Source: Trichosphaerium sp. ATCC 40318 (taxonomy: Eukaryota; Discosea; Flabellinia; Trichosidae). Taken from it: a stretch of 64,000 bases of DNA. The position numbers and the translations under genes are program-made. Of the stretch, positions 33,358-49,221 are shown one piece after another. The stretch covers positions 62,001 through 126,000 of the forward strand of contig JALMLS010000455.1 in the NCBI GenBank assembly GCA_038496445.1, written 5' to 3'. Every line of letters starts with the position of its first letter. Within the stretch, counting starts at the first letter, position 1. The notes under the pieces are model-generated. The model did no database searches, was not told the DNA's origin, and saw only the letters and a program-made list of their open reading frames with translations.

Positions 33358-33554
33358 GCACATAGCAATATTAATGATTTTTTTTGGACGAGAGCTTTGA
33401 AATAGTTGTATATCTTCACCGTATTTGCTTTGTCAATAAAAATCCATTTGTGTTGTCCTACTCACTGAAGCCACGCTCTGGTTCATTCTTCCCTTAACTA
33501 CATAGCTCTCGCTAACCTCTAGTTCCGTCGTTGTTACTTGGATTGCACTTAGCT
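33358..33554. other. Convergent 3' spacer
   Basis: Short spacer between the 3' ends of the coiled-coil gene and the Mpv17-family gene. Nothing else seen. Confidence 0.4.
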
Positions 33555-34202
33555 TCATAGTTCCAGGTCTTTATCATCATCTCCACTTGATTGCACGTGC
33601 GACAAGTAAGCATTCCACAATACGCTTACACCGCTAACTACAAGCGGTTGATATGGCACAGCCACAAATGAGAATACAACAGCTTGAACAGGAATCCACA
33701 GTATACAATCAGAAACAAAGACAGTCAAGTAGTTTGTTTGTAAGTTATCCCAAAGATCATTAAATGTGCGCCTCTCAAACATGTTCTGAACCGTAAAAAA
33801 TATGACGAGGCCTGGTGGTTCAAACAAGAACTGATCCAATGCTATCTTAAAGCATGTCAAAGAAATAGCTCCCTTTACAAGCCCTACACGAAAATTTAGG
33901 CGTAGAGAAGACAGTGGGTTGAGTTTGATCACTTTTTACGTACTTTGGTTGGAAGTGAGTTTATCAAGGAATGGGTACCACCAAGTAACCATTGGACCAT
34001 CTATTAATCCTCCATACACAGTAAAGCGCGCAGTACGCTCTTTATCTATACTTTGAGCGCCTTCAAGCTTTTGAGCTAGCAAATCGCCAAAAAACCACAT
34101 CCCTGTGCATGTAATGCCATTCGTAATGTATGGTCGTGTTTTAAGATTTCTGGCAAATGATTGCAACGGTTTGCTACAATACCGCGTAAGGAAGCTAGCC
34201 AT
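33555..34202 (-). CDS. Mpv17/PMP22/Sym1-family inner organelle membrane protein
   Basis: Two exons, 33944-34202 and 33555-33883, with a 60-bp intron (gtacgt...gtgtag), give 195 residues. Family landmarks in order: RYCSKPLQSFARNLKTRPYI (Y...L...P..TN), ITCTGMWFFGDLLAQKLEG (G..GD.l.Q), RTARFTVYGGLIDGPMVTWW (G....GP..H.WY), FKIALDQFLFEPPGLVIFF (DQ...P) and DCILWIPVQAVVFSFVAVP (W...Q..NF..vP.. pattern). Four transmembrane helices and about 180-200 residues are normal for this family. Members sit in the mitochondrial inner membrane (MPV17/SYM1) or peroxisome (PMP22/PXMP2) and form channels or affect metabolite and nucleotide homeostasis. The family Asn in 'NF' is replaced (VFSFV). An unspliced reading shows a false in-frame stop at the intron. 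Confidence 0.85.
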
Positions 34203-34463
34203 AGCAAAGGTAGTGAGGAAGATACTGCAATCACTTAAGTGCACGTGAACAGTCAAACAATATATGGACGTTCGCGTAGCGTGCCCCTTGTGTACCAACC
34301 TAGCAATTGGAACATTTGTACCAAACGTAGTAGTTCTGTACAAAGAGGAAAGTTGCCTAAACGGCACTGAACCGCGAAACAAGCAAGACTACAAGTTAAA
34401 GGTTGTTTTAATATTTTACATGAATGAGGTCGTTTTGATTTCAAAAAAAAAAAAAAAAAGACT

Positions 34464-35370
34464 TCAACTTTCGTTGTTTGCATGTTCTACTCGATCTACA
34501 ACAACACCATGCTCCTCCATCATGCGTAAGATACGTGTAGTCATCTGGGGGAACTTGTTAAAGGCGTAAGGGAGGCGCAGGGAACGTAGTTCCTTCCCGT
34601 TTCTGGTCTTATATTGCTTTGGTTTGGCAGAAATTGGCGTTGCCTCAGCGATCGGCCAGCGATTCTTCCTCCTCCGTTTCTTTCCATTACTTGCATGACG
34701 CTCACTAGGAAGCCTGCTCGCGACTCCAGGATCATTGGAACGAGTATTTACCTCGGCTACAATGGCATTTCTTCCTCTAGGTCTTTATTTTAATGCTTGA
34801 TTTCTAAATATAACTACACGCACGTGCAGACAAGTGCTTGTTGATCATTTTCATAGTATTGTCTTTCTTCTATCCGTGACGTTCTTTTTCCTAGAGAAGG
34901 AACACTCAAGTTTTCACTATTTTCGTTGTCTAAAGGGGTTTTCAGTCGTCGGTTTTTTTTTTGGTAAAGTTGAAAATCTGTTGTTTAGCGAAAAATAAAA
35001 TAAAATTTGTACCTTCAAAACAACGTCTTGATTTTCTTTTTCGCTTCAGATTGCATCGCTTAGTGTCTGTATTGTTTGATTCAAAGTATTTATCAAAAAC
35101 GGTTCGTGAGATTAATGAGGCTTGTAGGAACTGCTTCATTAGCTCTGAACCGCTTCTAATACGTGGGTGGTTTACTCCTTCGATGTGATAGTAGTAAGAA
35201 CTGCGATTTGCCGCCGTTCGCGCTTTCACCTCGTATGTACATCTTAAAACGCGTTTGTTATCTTCCAACCAGCGATGTAGAGTATCAGGACAATCACTGC
35301 TTGTTATTCTCCCCTTTACTTCCATTTGGTAGTTTAGCGATTGCAATTGGGCAGCACCTGTGGTCCACAA
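34464..35370 (-). CDS. Unrecognised basic protein, two main exons
   Basis: Exon 1 (about 35370-35000) holds QMEVKGRITSSDCPDTLHR, LRCTYEVKARTAANRSSYY and a basic end CNLKRKRKSRRCFEG. It splices (GAAG|gtacaa...agag) to exon 2, reading GRNAIVAEVNTRSNDPGVA, a bipartite-type basic patch SNGKKRRRKNRWP, then KFPQMTTRILRMMEEHGVV and TGA (34464-34466). The join keeps frame. The two basic clusters suggest nuclear location. No ATG is in frame at the very 5' end: 35370 is TTG, and MEVKGR near 35325 may be the start, or an earlier exon exists beyond 35395. The function is unknown. Confidence 0.5.
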
Positions 35371-35417
35371 TGGGATAGAGACTTGCTATGCGTTATCGTC
35401 AAGTTCTGTGAAAAAGC

Positions 35418-37167
35418 ATGGCTGAAAGAGCTAATAAGGTAAGGCACCTTCAAATCTGACACGAATTTACACCCTCAACTTGTTTGCAATAAACACTTGC
35501 ATTGTGCCAATAATTGTCGTGGCGTGATGAAATAATGGGACAAGTTCTAACAACAATTCTCATTTTTTCGAAATAAAAGTCTTGAGAAGTGTCTCATTTG
35601 TTAAAACAAGTGTCACATGATAAAGTTTAAGCGCCTAGCGCAAGCAGACGCAGAATTACAAACTTTAAATGGCACAATTTCTGATGAAGACGAACAAGGG
35701 GATTGGAGCTACCCTAGTACGTGTTGATATCGTTTGAGTACGTTTAATATGGGTAGCGTTGCCTTGTAAGAAACGATTTGGCGAAACAGTTGTAATTTTA
35801 CACCATATTACAAAAGGTACGCATAATTAGCCGCTGATACGTTAATTCTGCTAGAATATTCACTTCCAGGACGAGACGACACTGTAATTGCCTTGAATGA
35901 CATACATCTCGCGCCTCGCTCAGAATTTTACCCTATACGTAGGTGCGTACCTTTTTATCAAAACCGGTTAAAATATTTTTACAATTTCGCCGCTGTGGTT
36001 TAACACGGATTAGAGGAGAGTTTATTATGCTGAGAGGGCCTTCTGGTGGAGGAAAAACCACCTTACTCAATTTATTGGGAACAATTGATAAAGCGTCTGC
36101 TGGTAGAGTAGGCACGCAAAAGTATACATGCCACGTTGCTTACAGTACGCAGAAATTTTGGGCACAGCTATAACGAGCGACTCTGACGACAATTACTTGT
36201 CAGACTTACGTTTGACACGGATAGGTTAGTCTTTGTTCATACAATGTTGTAATGCGTTATAAATAACTGTCTTTGCTTTTAGGTTTTGTTTTTCAAACGT
36301 TTAATCTTCTCGCTACAATGTCGGCTTTCGAAAACGTCGAACTACCCATGATACTAGCGGGTAAGATGTCATCAAAAGAAATAAAGGAGCGAGCAAAAGA
36401 ACTTCTAGGACGTACGTAAACTTCGTCTACGTAAAATTTACAAATCAGAATGTCGCGTCATTTTTTGGTTGCAAAAAAATATCTCGATACGTTTGGCTTT
36501 TTGTTCTCTCGGATACCACAGTTGTTTGTAAACGGTTTTTTTTTTTTGAAAAGTCCGTTCTCCTACTTGTTTTGGAGTTGACGCTTTGTTAGTTGTTGGA
36601 TTACGTGATAGGATGAACCATTTAGTACGTTTAAAAAGCTAAAACAAATTTCGAATCGGTTGGTCCTTTATCAGTTTTGGTAACAAGAAGTTTTTAGCCA
36701 TCAGAACTATCGGGAGGAGAACAACAACGCGTGTAAGTACTTTTTGATGGACTCTACAAAATAATAATGAAAACTAAAAGTAGTTAAATTGAGCACTAAA
36801 TACGTATTAGTACTATAGCCAGGGCGCTTTCAAATAAACCAGAATTACTTCTACTCGATGAGCCGACGGGAGATCTTGATACTAAAAACACTATCGAAAT
36901 AATGGACTTGTTGTTGTCCATTAATCAATCGCAAAGAGTCACTTGCGTAATGGTAAGTTTTGTAGTTTCGAACAAAAAAGTTTTACGTTTTGTTGAAAAT
37001 TACTTAAAAAACCGTAGGTGTCTCATAACCCCGACGTTGAGTGTTACGCTGACAGGATATTGATGATAGAAGATGGGTGTTTTCAAAAGCAAATCATTAA
37101 CACCGAACAAACCCCGCTCAACTACGACCATTATATCAAGTACTTGAACGAAACTCGTGACCAGTAA
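35418..37167 (+). CDS. Soluble ABC ATPase, LolD/MacB (ABC-H-like) type
   Basis: About eight exons from MAERANK (35418-35438) to TAA 37165-37167 encode one nucleotide-binding domain of about 260 residues: Walker A IMLRGPSGGGKTTLLNLLG, Q-loop IGFVFQTFNLLATMSAFEN, signature PSELSGGEQQRVTIARALS, Walker B PELLLLDEPTGDLDT with catalytic Glu, and H-loop VMVSHNPDVECYADRILMI. The GTIDK.S.G spacing and TGDLDTKN are typical of the LolD/MacB/FtsE subfamily, which powers bacterial lipoprotein or macrolide transport and has scattered eukaryotic homologues (for example ABCH and plastid ABCI members). No membrane domain is encoded, so a separate permease partner is expected. No organelle targeting peptide is obvious; the start MAERANK sits on its own small exon. 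Confidence 0.85.
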
Positions 37168-37419
37168 ATAATTTTACCGCCACGTAGCAGTTTGTAACGT
37201 AAATCTTTTTCTTTACGTTTTCTATTGAGTTAAACTTTCGGGGGACGTTAGTTCGAACAGAAAAACGGTTTTTTAGGACACTGTGAAGAAAGTGGAACTG
37301 TGTTCGTGAAAAATGAGAAAACGTATCAATGGTGGGCTATTGTAACAGTTATATTTTACACTATTTGGCGGTATGTACATGGAATTCTTAGGTTCGCGTA
37401 AAGGAACACAAAAAAACCG
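37168..37419. other. Spacer after ABC gene, possible exon
   Basis: After a ttttttag near 37275, a plus frame reads ESGTVFVKNEKTYQWWAIV with a hydrophobic run (VTVIFYTIW). It may be a fragment of a small membrane protein; it is too short and unjoined to call. Confidence 0.2.
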
Positions 37420-37760
37420 TTAATGGGGAGATAATAAGACCGGCCAGTTCGTTCAAAGTATCCCCGGCTGATTTTGTTCATTTTTTCTTGTTTGTTTGGT
37501 GTTGGCGGTTTTGTTTGAGACTAAGTTTGCCGCAACAGTGTTCAAATATCGCTCTACGTGGTGAGGAGTTTGGTGAGGATAGTATGGCTTCGTCTACAAA
37601 AAGATAAGCAAAGATGAAGTTTCAAAACACAATAAAACATACCAGATATCATCAGTTTGAATTCTCCTCTTGGTGATACACTTGATGTACGTGTACTAAG
37701 GTGACCGTCGTTTAGTGTACGAAGACCGCTGAGGTTTAAAGTAATCACTCCGTTAGACAT
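37420..37760 (-). CDS. Possible small protein, two exons
   Basis: Minus strand: MSNGVITLNLSGLRTLNDG... to KLMIS, then intron gtatgt...ttgtag, then DEAILSSPNSSPRRAIFEH followed by a Lys/Gln-rich end with TGA near 37463. The join is in phase with good splice sites, giving about 77 residues. No family is recognised. It may instead be the 3' part of the next minus-strand gene. Confidence 0.4.
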
Positions 37761-37899
37761 TTGGGTTATAAGGTGTTGCGTTGATGAAAGGGTTGAGAAT
37801 TTATGAGGTAGAAATTTCGATTTTTTTGGAAAAATACCAATTCCTTAAAAAAGATACCTTGTCAATATTGGTAACTTTGCAACAATGGCGTTGCCATAA

Positions 37900-38480
37900 G
37901 CATAAAACAATGGAAGTACCTTATTTGGAGTTTTACGGAGATTTAATTCGTAGTAATTCATCCCATTCGCATGGAGGAACTAATGGCGAATGTGCTGGAG
38001 GAAAAACAAAACAATGTGCCGATAAATTAAATCTTTTCTGCAATTAAAAAACAGCGAAAAGAAAAACTGCGTAAACTATCATTACTGCACGAATATTACC
38101 GCCAAAACGATTGTTGTACCAATAGTTTTATTCGCACGTCGTTTGTCTGTTGAGGAATGTAACGACAACGGAGAAATAACCGTCAAAAAAAAAAGTCCAA
38201 ACTTGGAAGGTGCAACATGTTTTATTGTAACGCGACATAACTTTTGAAGATTCAAACCCCGCACAGACTCACGAGGTATTGTACACTCAAACAAGTGCTA
38301 ACAGTGCAAATATAATGATACCTTTGGAAACGTTTCGGGTAATAATTTTGAACTCAAACACGTCTGTTTTTCACGACACGACTACGTCAACATTGCCAGG
38401 AACTATCTTAGTAATATTGCCGCTTGTCATAGCTAGTAAACAAACGCATGCCATGACTAGGACCTGATAGTCACGGTGAC
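37900..38480 (-). CDS. Possible small secreted Cys protein, several short exons
   Basis: Minus strand: MACVCLLAMTSGNITKI near 38480-38420, then SCREKQTCLSSKLLPETFP, HLFECTIPRESVRGLNLQK, LCRVTIKHVAPSKFGLFFL, and after a clean intron (GCG|gtaata...ttgcag) KRFNLSAHCFVFPPAHSPL ending CEWDELLRIKSP near 37935. Conserved Cys placement suggests disulfides. Two of the joins need introns of only about 22 and 24 bp, well below others in this window, so the 5' part is doubtful. An overlapping plus-strand ORF (37781-38047) is the competing reading. Confidence 0.3.
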
Positions 38481-38722
38481 TACTCTGGATCTATGTTTCT
38501 CACAGCGACGTTTACAAACGCCAAACATTGACTGTTGCAATTTGGAACTGTAAACTTGCTGAATGCGCAGCTATGTTGTCCTCAAACATGTGTAAGTGCT
38601 TAGCTACGCCCAGCGCGAGAGTTGGATCAGCCTGCCTCTTGTACGGATAAGAATAAGTAATGTGAAACACGCTTAATCCACAGCGTAAAAGTTTGGGAAG
38701 CATTGGCCCGCAACACAGTAAG
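38481..38722. promoter_or_regulatory. Upstream region of VPS4
   Basis: About 240 bp between the doubtful minus-strand gene and the VPS4 start codon. No coding signal; no strong core-promoter motif recognised. Confidence 0.3.
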
Positions 38723-40992
<2,270 letters not shown>

Positions 40993-41419
40993 GGAATACG
41001 TGTTAATCCAAGCCCAATCAAAACAACCAACGAAATTCGATCCAGAAAACAAAACTTGTAAATTACTTGCATGTACATAATTGATTAAGTGCACAGCATA
41101 TTTCTTATTCCTAGTCTCTCTTCGCACCTTTTTTATATTTTAACATTTATGACTGAGTTAAACACAAATTGTATTCTCTTTATTATTCTTTAATTGCATT
41201 TTCTCTTCGGACCATAAAAACCTCACTCAGTATTCGAAGTGACTGAGGGGTTTAAAGTGAAGTTGGCTATAATTGTATGAACGGTAGAATTAATAAAGGG
41301 CGTAAAATATGCCCTCAATAGAGTATTTTGTAACTTACGCAATCATACACATTGAACAATACTACAGTTTATCCTCTGTAGTGTAACACCAAGGCACTAA
41401 CTGACAATCACGTGTTGAT
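40993..41419. other. Convergent 3' spacer
   Basis: AT-rich DNA between VPS4 and the amine oxidase 3' end. A pair CCTCACTCAGT...ACTGAGGGG (about 41220-41252) forms an imperfect hairpin of unknown relevance. No gene. Confidence 0.35.
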
Positions 41420-43905
<2,486 letters not shown>

Positions 43906-45357
43906 TTATTTTGTTTGTTCTCTTCTTGGTCGTTTACTTTTTTTAGGTGTCTTTTCAGAGCTAGATCTCTTTCCAGGTATAACTTTTTTGACTTTTCGTG
44001 ATACATTGTTTATAACATATAAACTACCACTTATTGTAACACCTGCTATAATATCTAAAGTATGATGATGTCCAACACCAAGCCAAGGAGAATCAGGAGT
44101 AATATGATCAGTTCCTCTAGTTGGAGCAAGTCCTTGTCCTCTTTTTATATCCCCTCCTCTTAATTCACCTTCCATTGCTATTGTATAACATATTGGCTCT
44201 ACTGGAGATACATGTACCCAACCAATATGAGACTTCGAGGCATGTTGCCAAACCTAAGAATAAAATAAGAAAATAGACTTTACTAAAATTTAGCCTCCAC
44301 AAAAAAACACGTGCTGCTTTCGAAGTCAATTTTCGGCTATCTATAATATGAACACTTCTGTTAGCTGTTCCACAAGCAATATAATTCCCACTATATGCAA
44401 TAGCACTTATTTCGTTTGCAGCAGTTTCATTCCTGACGCTCATACGGCTTGTATTTTCACTACAAAATATGTCAATGTAAAATCACAAGAGCTCCATTTA
44501 CCGTATGTCCCATAGCGCCACAGCACCATTTTCAGCAACAGCAATAACGTTTTCATGGTCTCCAACATTATGAACTAAACAAGCAGCTGTTGGATAACCA
44601 ACTGAATAAATGCTGTGAAGAGGAGTAGACGAATTTCCATCTGGTGACCATACACTATTTTGTGATGTAAAAACATTAAAATGTTTTAGCCGTTCTCGTG
44701 GCTTACCTAATTCGTTTACTTGTTTGAGACACCGAAAATACGTTCTAAGCATTATTAATCATGTTTTGAGCCTACTTTGACGCACGTCAGAAGTGGGGTA
44801 AACAAGATTGCTTCCAAAGCCTCTAGTGTCAGTATTTAATGCTATGACACTCGTTTTGTCCTCATTAAAATCGTATGCACTGATGCTATTAGCTGTTTGA
44901 TTTTGTACGAAAGTAGTCACCTAATACATCCGCTCAAATCAATGGAATACACCATATTGCGCGATTTACATGCGCTAACATGCGATACGGCATTCTTATG
45001 CTCTGTTGTAATAGTTTTAATCTCAGGTTGCTTGTTATCTGTGCTCGCTAATATATCCTATCGTTTGCTTAACTTTTGAGCGAAGTTCTTGTTTTGTACC
45101 TCCAATGTTGATTCAACAGAAGCTAGAACAGTGCCATACGCGAAAACTAGTTTCCCTGTACTAGTGACACACCCACGCTGAGGCGCAAGAGCATAATTAG
45201 CGTTAATATTACTTTTATCTACAAAATTTGGCCAACGCTTTGTTCCCTCCATTTCACTGTGTTTTGCACAGACAGAAAGAACGACTTTTACATTTTTTAC
45301 TCTCGTTGACGTTTTTTTTACTACACTTCCGTCAACAATCGCTAACAGGCATCTCAT
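43906..45357 (-). CDS. WD40-like beta-propeller protein with basic C-terminus
   Basis: Minus strand from MRCLLAIVDGSVVKKTSTR through six or so exons to TAA/TAG at 43906. Blade-like segments: TGKLVFAYGTVLASVE, NSISAYDFNEDKTSVIALN, AVAENGAVALWDIR, ISAIAYSGNYIACGTANRS followed by VHIIDSRKLTSKAA, and HTLDIIAGVTISGSLYVIN. The 'ALWDIR' and 'HIIDSRK' ends are WD-type strand d motifs, giving perhaps five to seven blades. The C-terminus, KKVIPGKRSSSEKTPKKSK plus RPRREQ, is a strong nuclear signal. A nuclear scaffold is likely, specific identity unknown. Its ATG lies only 15 bp from that of the divergent calcineurin B gene. Confidence 0.65.
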
Positions 45358-45372
45358 AGTATATTTTTTACC
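45358..45372. promoter_or_regulatory. 15-bp divergent gap between two start codons
   Basis: TAGTATATTTTTTACC-like AT-rich DNA separates ATG of the WD-like gene (minus) and ATG of calcineurin B (plus). Promoters must lie inside the opposing genes, or the transcripts have almost no 5' UTR. Confidence 0.5.
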
Positions 45373-46265
45373 ATGGGTGGCACTGAATCACGTTTACGAC
45401 CTGAAGACATTCAAGCTTTGAGAGGCGTATCTGCATGTACGAAAACAGCATCAGGAGTACAACCATAACTAAAGTAGCTCAATAGTTTCCCCCCCAGAAA
45501 TAAAACGCCTGTACAAACGTTTTAAGACACTCGATAAGGACGATTCCGGTACAATATCCACTGATGAGTTTCTCTCTATCCCTGGTAAGCACCATTTTAT
45601 TTAAAATGACGTCAAATACATTTTAACAACCGTAATAGAACTCGCCATGAACCCTATGGTGCAACGCGTCATTGCAATATTCGATAGACACGCAGATGAT
45701 AAAGTAAACTTTAAGCAATTTCTCGAAACACTATCTGTGTTCCATGTCACCGGAAGTAAAGAAAACAAGCTTCGTTGTACGTAGAAACGCCAACTATCAA
45801 GTTGTAAAAAAAAAAAAAAAGTTTGTTTTGGCATTTTTGAAACCGAGACTCTCCCTCTTTCAGGTTTGTATGATGTTAGTGCTTATGTACTTCTATAGTT
45901 GCTTTTCAAGTATATGATCTTGATGGTGATGGATTTATTGATAAAGATGAACTGTCAAAAGTGCTTCAAATGATGGTTGGAAATAATCTTAGTGTACGAT
46001 TTATTTTTTTTTTTCAACGTTTGTTTGTTGTTCTTCTTACAATGAGAATAAATAGGCTGAACAATTAAGTTCCATTGTGACCAAAACAATATCTGAAGCA
46101 GACTTAGATGGAGATGGTAAACTAAGTTTCGATGAATTCAAGGCGGTATGTACTTGTGTAGGGGAAACCTGCGAAAAAAAAAACTGTTTAAAACATACTC
46201 AATTCATCAACTATTAGGTTCTTGAAGGCCAAGATATTGAAGCAAAGCTATCAATAAAATTTTGA
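45373..46265 (+). CDS. CNB1: Calcineurin B-type regulatory subunit (4 EF-hands)
   Basis: Six exons encode about 175 residues from [20 protein letters not shown], with Gly2 as a myristoylation site. Four EF-hand loops: [39 protein letters not shown] and [13 protein letters not shown]. Loops 1, 3 and 4 have good Ca2+ ligands; loop 2 has A and K at positions that may weaken binding. [11 protein letters not shown] and the order of loops match calcineurin B more than CIB or recoverin relatives, and the C-terminus [16 protein letters not shown] fits. It partners the catalytic calcineurin A phosphatase to pass Ca2+ signals. TGA at 46263-46265. Confidence 0.9.
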
Positions 46266-46493
46266 TATATTTACGCAATGCAAAAAAAAACACGTGTATT
46301 GCAAATGTACTAACAGCCAATGTATTGTAAAATTCAAAACAACCAAACCAAAAAAGTAGTTCGGACTTCAGAATAAATGAACAAAACGAGAAAGTAATCC
46401 AGCTTTACAACGATACTTTATTACTATCCTTAGTAACTACAGTAATTTACAGCGATCCAAAAATGGTGGTCACGTGCTCATGTTATGAGTTCT

Positions 46494-46715
46494 TTACCTC
46501 AAGACAATCATACACGTGTCGAAAAAATAATCTTGTGCGCCGAGTGCATTCATGGCAAGTTCTTGAGAACATTTCTCTGCTTGTTGGTACGAAGTATCCA
46601 CATTGATACTTCCCTCATTCATGCACGTCAAGTACTCCTAGAAAGTGTTATTATTTGCTGAAAGTATTGCGTATCAAAAAGAACTAACCTCACAATTTGT
46701 CGTGATGGGTGACAT
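46494..46715 (-). CDS. Small 56-residue Cys-containing protein
   Basis: Exon 1 46689-46715 (MSPITTNCE) and exon 2 46494-46637 join in phase over a 51-bp intron (gttagt...ctag), giving 56 residues: N-terminal NCEEYLTCMNEG, then YQQAEKCSQELAMNALGAQ and FDTCMIVLR. Four Cys are spaced C-x5-C and C-x18-C, resembling but not matching the twin CX9C mitochondrial intermembrane-space fold. Exon 1 alone is too short to show in a simple ORF scan. Splice sites and phase are clean. No family recognised; a small mitochondrial assembly factor is a guess. Confidence 0.5.
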
Positions 46716-46767
46716 GTTGTTGATTTTCAGAAATCAAGAGGTCTACAATGGAGCTCTTGGGAAACAA

Positions 46768-49018
46768 CTACATGATTCCACGTCGCATTTCCTGTAAAGC
46801 ACGTTTTGCTGCGCGCCTGTTTTCTTCTATGGAAGCCTCTAATAACCTTATAGAATCTGGCAAGCTTGGTGACTTCATTTTTTGTAAATTAGTTTGGGAT
46901 ATAGACTTTTTGGAAGGATCCATAGAGAACCGGCGATGAAGACGTCTATTACCGCCACGTATACTACCAGATCTATAGAATACTTTACGAGCCATCCTTT
47001 TAACCCATTTAACACTCCAAGAGACTGACCATATGAACGTCCCCAAAGCTAAAACAGTAATGAAAAAAAAATGAAAAAGAGATTTAGACAAAAAGAAGAA
47101 ATGCTACAAAGCGAAGGCTCAAGACGTACTGAATATTAGAATTGTCAACAAAGACCATAAAAATAATCCAATTGGTCCTGTATTAGATCTTTTTTCAATA
47201 CTACTTAACGAATGTTCCAAGTGAGTAATCTGCAAAAAAAAAACGTGAGCATTCTGAAAAACACAAAAAAAAAACAGCAAACTTTACCTTTTGGCAATAA
47301 TCAGTAGCAAGACTATTATTGTCTTGTACTATATGTAACTTTTGGCCAAGTTGAATATCTACTCTTCTTCCTGTAGTAACACTACTTTCGAGTCTTCCAC
47401 TCATACTTCCTACAGCCTAAAGAAAAAAACGGTCAAATCTCAAGGGAAAGGTTAACCGTACTTACATTAACAAGAGACTTTACAATACGCTCAGTATCAG
47501 CCGCTAGAGCTTTAGTATGTTCATGCGCTTCTTTATCAATCACAGAGTTTTCCTTTAAATCATACTTGAGGTCCAATAACTGCTCTCGTGTTTCACGAGA
47601 CAATTTTCTTTCCTTTTTTTTCCTAAAACCCAATTAATCCTATAACTCACTCTCCAATACAATGGCAGTATTACTATTACTCTAGTAAAAACAAACTATT
47701 AAATACATACCTTGATTCGCCAGTAGTCATTGGAGAGCTATCATGAGAGCTATCCGAAAAAACAGATTCCCTCGATATTGAAATCTTCATACTATGGTTA
47801 TCTACTGGAGTCATTTCTCCAATCTTCTTTGGTTTGAGGATACGATGTGAAAGTTTTTTCATTGTTTTTATCAAGGGCTTATCACGCAGTGGCTCACTAG
47901 TACTAGAACCTCCACTTGTATCCTCTTCTTTCCTTTTTCTAAAGATTTCAATAACTTTTATTTTTCTGCCACGTGATTGATCTGGAGACGTTGGTCTGGC
48001 ATGAGAACGACTAGAATCTATTGTATGAGATCGCTCGCGCTCTAAATTAATAAATTAGAATAACACAAAACGCAAGAACTTTACAAACAACAGAAAAATA
48101 AAAATACGTTAAGAAAAACTTTCAATTTGTCCACGTGGTTAACGTACTTAGAGGGAACGTTTTAAACGGTTGTTCACTCATGTCATTTAATGTATCGTTC
48201 GATAGTGGTGGGTCTTTTTGGGGTAGGTACTTATCAGAGCGAGCGTTTAGTAACGAGTTTGTTGCGAAAATGCTGTCTGTTGGAAGAGGTGCGCCTGCTT
48301 GGTCAGGTAGTTGCTCCATCAACTCTGAAGTTAGCGCTAAACGCTTTGTATTCGTGCTTTTAGAGGTAGGAGATAACGCTGAAGACGGAGATCGTGATGC
48401 AGTGTCGTTTGATTTTTGTGACATTGGTTGTGGCTCAATGTTTTTTCCACCCATCACAATCAAAGACTCCCATCGTGGTTTAACTAGCGCGATATTAAAA
48501 ATTTGTAAATAGGTGACGTGGGTTGAAGAAAGTTCTTTTTACCTTCGCTATCTTTTGTGCGCTTTTTAGGAGCGTCTGAGGTACTACTTATCTTCCTGAA
48601 TGAGTTTTTAGTGAAGGGGTTTACAGTCGATTACAAAACATGAAAAATGGTGTATCACTGTTAACCACTGTAGCCATACTATACATAAAAAATTAACGCG
48701 TTGAATTACGTACTGCTTTTTATCCTTTTTGCTCTTTTTGCTAGCGCCTTCACTTGTAGACGACGGTGAGCCATTCAAGCTATAAAATTTGCTTCTTTGT
48801 GTTACTTTTATTACATCTTCGTTATGCTTTCGTTTTTGGTCTTTGGTGCGCCCTTATAAATAGTTTGTGATGCCAATCAAGCAAAAAGGAATAAATACAA
48901 AAAAATACCGCAAAAAGAAGGTGCCTGCTTGCTTACGCGGTGACTTCCTATGTTTACTGCGCTTTTGTTTATCGCCTCCTTGTGAGCTTGTGTGCGAGGT
49001 AACATCTGAATTGCTCAT
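46768..49018 (-). CDS. Basic, Ser-rich membrane-anchored protein with SNARE-like helix
   Basis: Minus strand, about nine exons from MSNSDVTSHTSSQGGDKQK. The first 250 residues are disordered, Ser/Lys-rich (HTIDSSRSHARPTSPDQSR). A helical part follows with KLSRETREQLLDLKYDLKE, HEHTKALAADTERIVKSLV, SMSGRLESSVTTGRRVDIQ and ITHLEHSLSSIEKRSNTGP. One or two hydrophobic segments come next (IGLFLWSLLTILIFS, LALGTFIWSVSWSV), then a basic cytosolic tail to IM and TAG (46768-46770). The heptad region directly before the membrane segment is reminiscent of Q-SNAREs (Sec20/Use1 style), but the central Q/R layer was not confirmed, and about 100 residues follow the membrane segment, which is unlike a SNARE. 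Function unknown. Confidence 0.5.
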
Positions 49019-49221
49019 TTTATTGCAGCGGTGGAAGTGAGTACCAAAAAAAAGCCACCCGGACTCGAATACGTAACACAAATCCGTCTCTAAATTTAAT
49101 TCACGTATGTGTGTTCGCCAAAAAAAACTCTGCAGTATCAAAAAACACGCACATGCGAAAACTGCGAAATTTTTGTTCAGGCTAAATATAATCAACGATT
49201 TTTGGACATAGCACACTACAT
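49019..49221. promoter_or_regulatory. Divergent promoter, membrane-anchored protein and TPR corepressor
   Basis: 203 bp between divergent starts at 49018 (minus) and 49222 (plus). AT-rich; no firm motif. Confidence 0.4.

Noticed and set aside
33884-33943. A 12-bp intron (or in-frame TAA read-through) in the Mpv17-family gene
   Set aside because: Using the same gtacgt donor with the gtgtag acceptor gives an ordinary 60-bp intron that keeps frame and yields a normal 195-residue family member.
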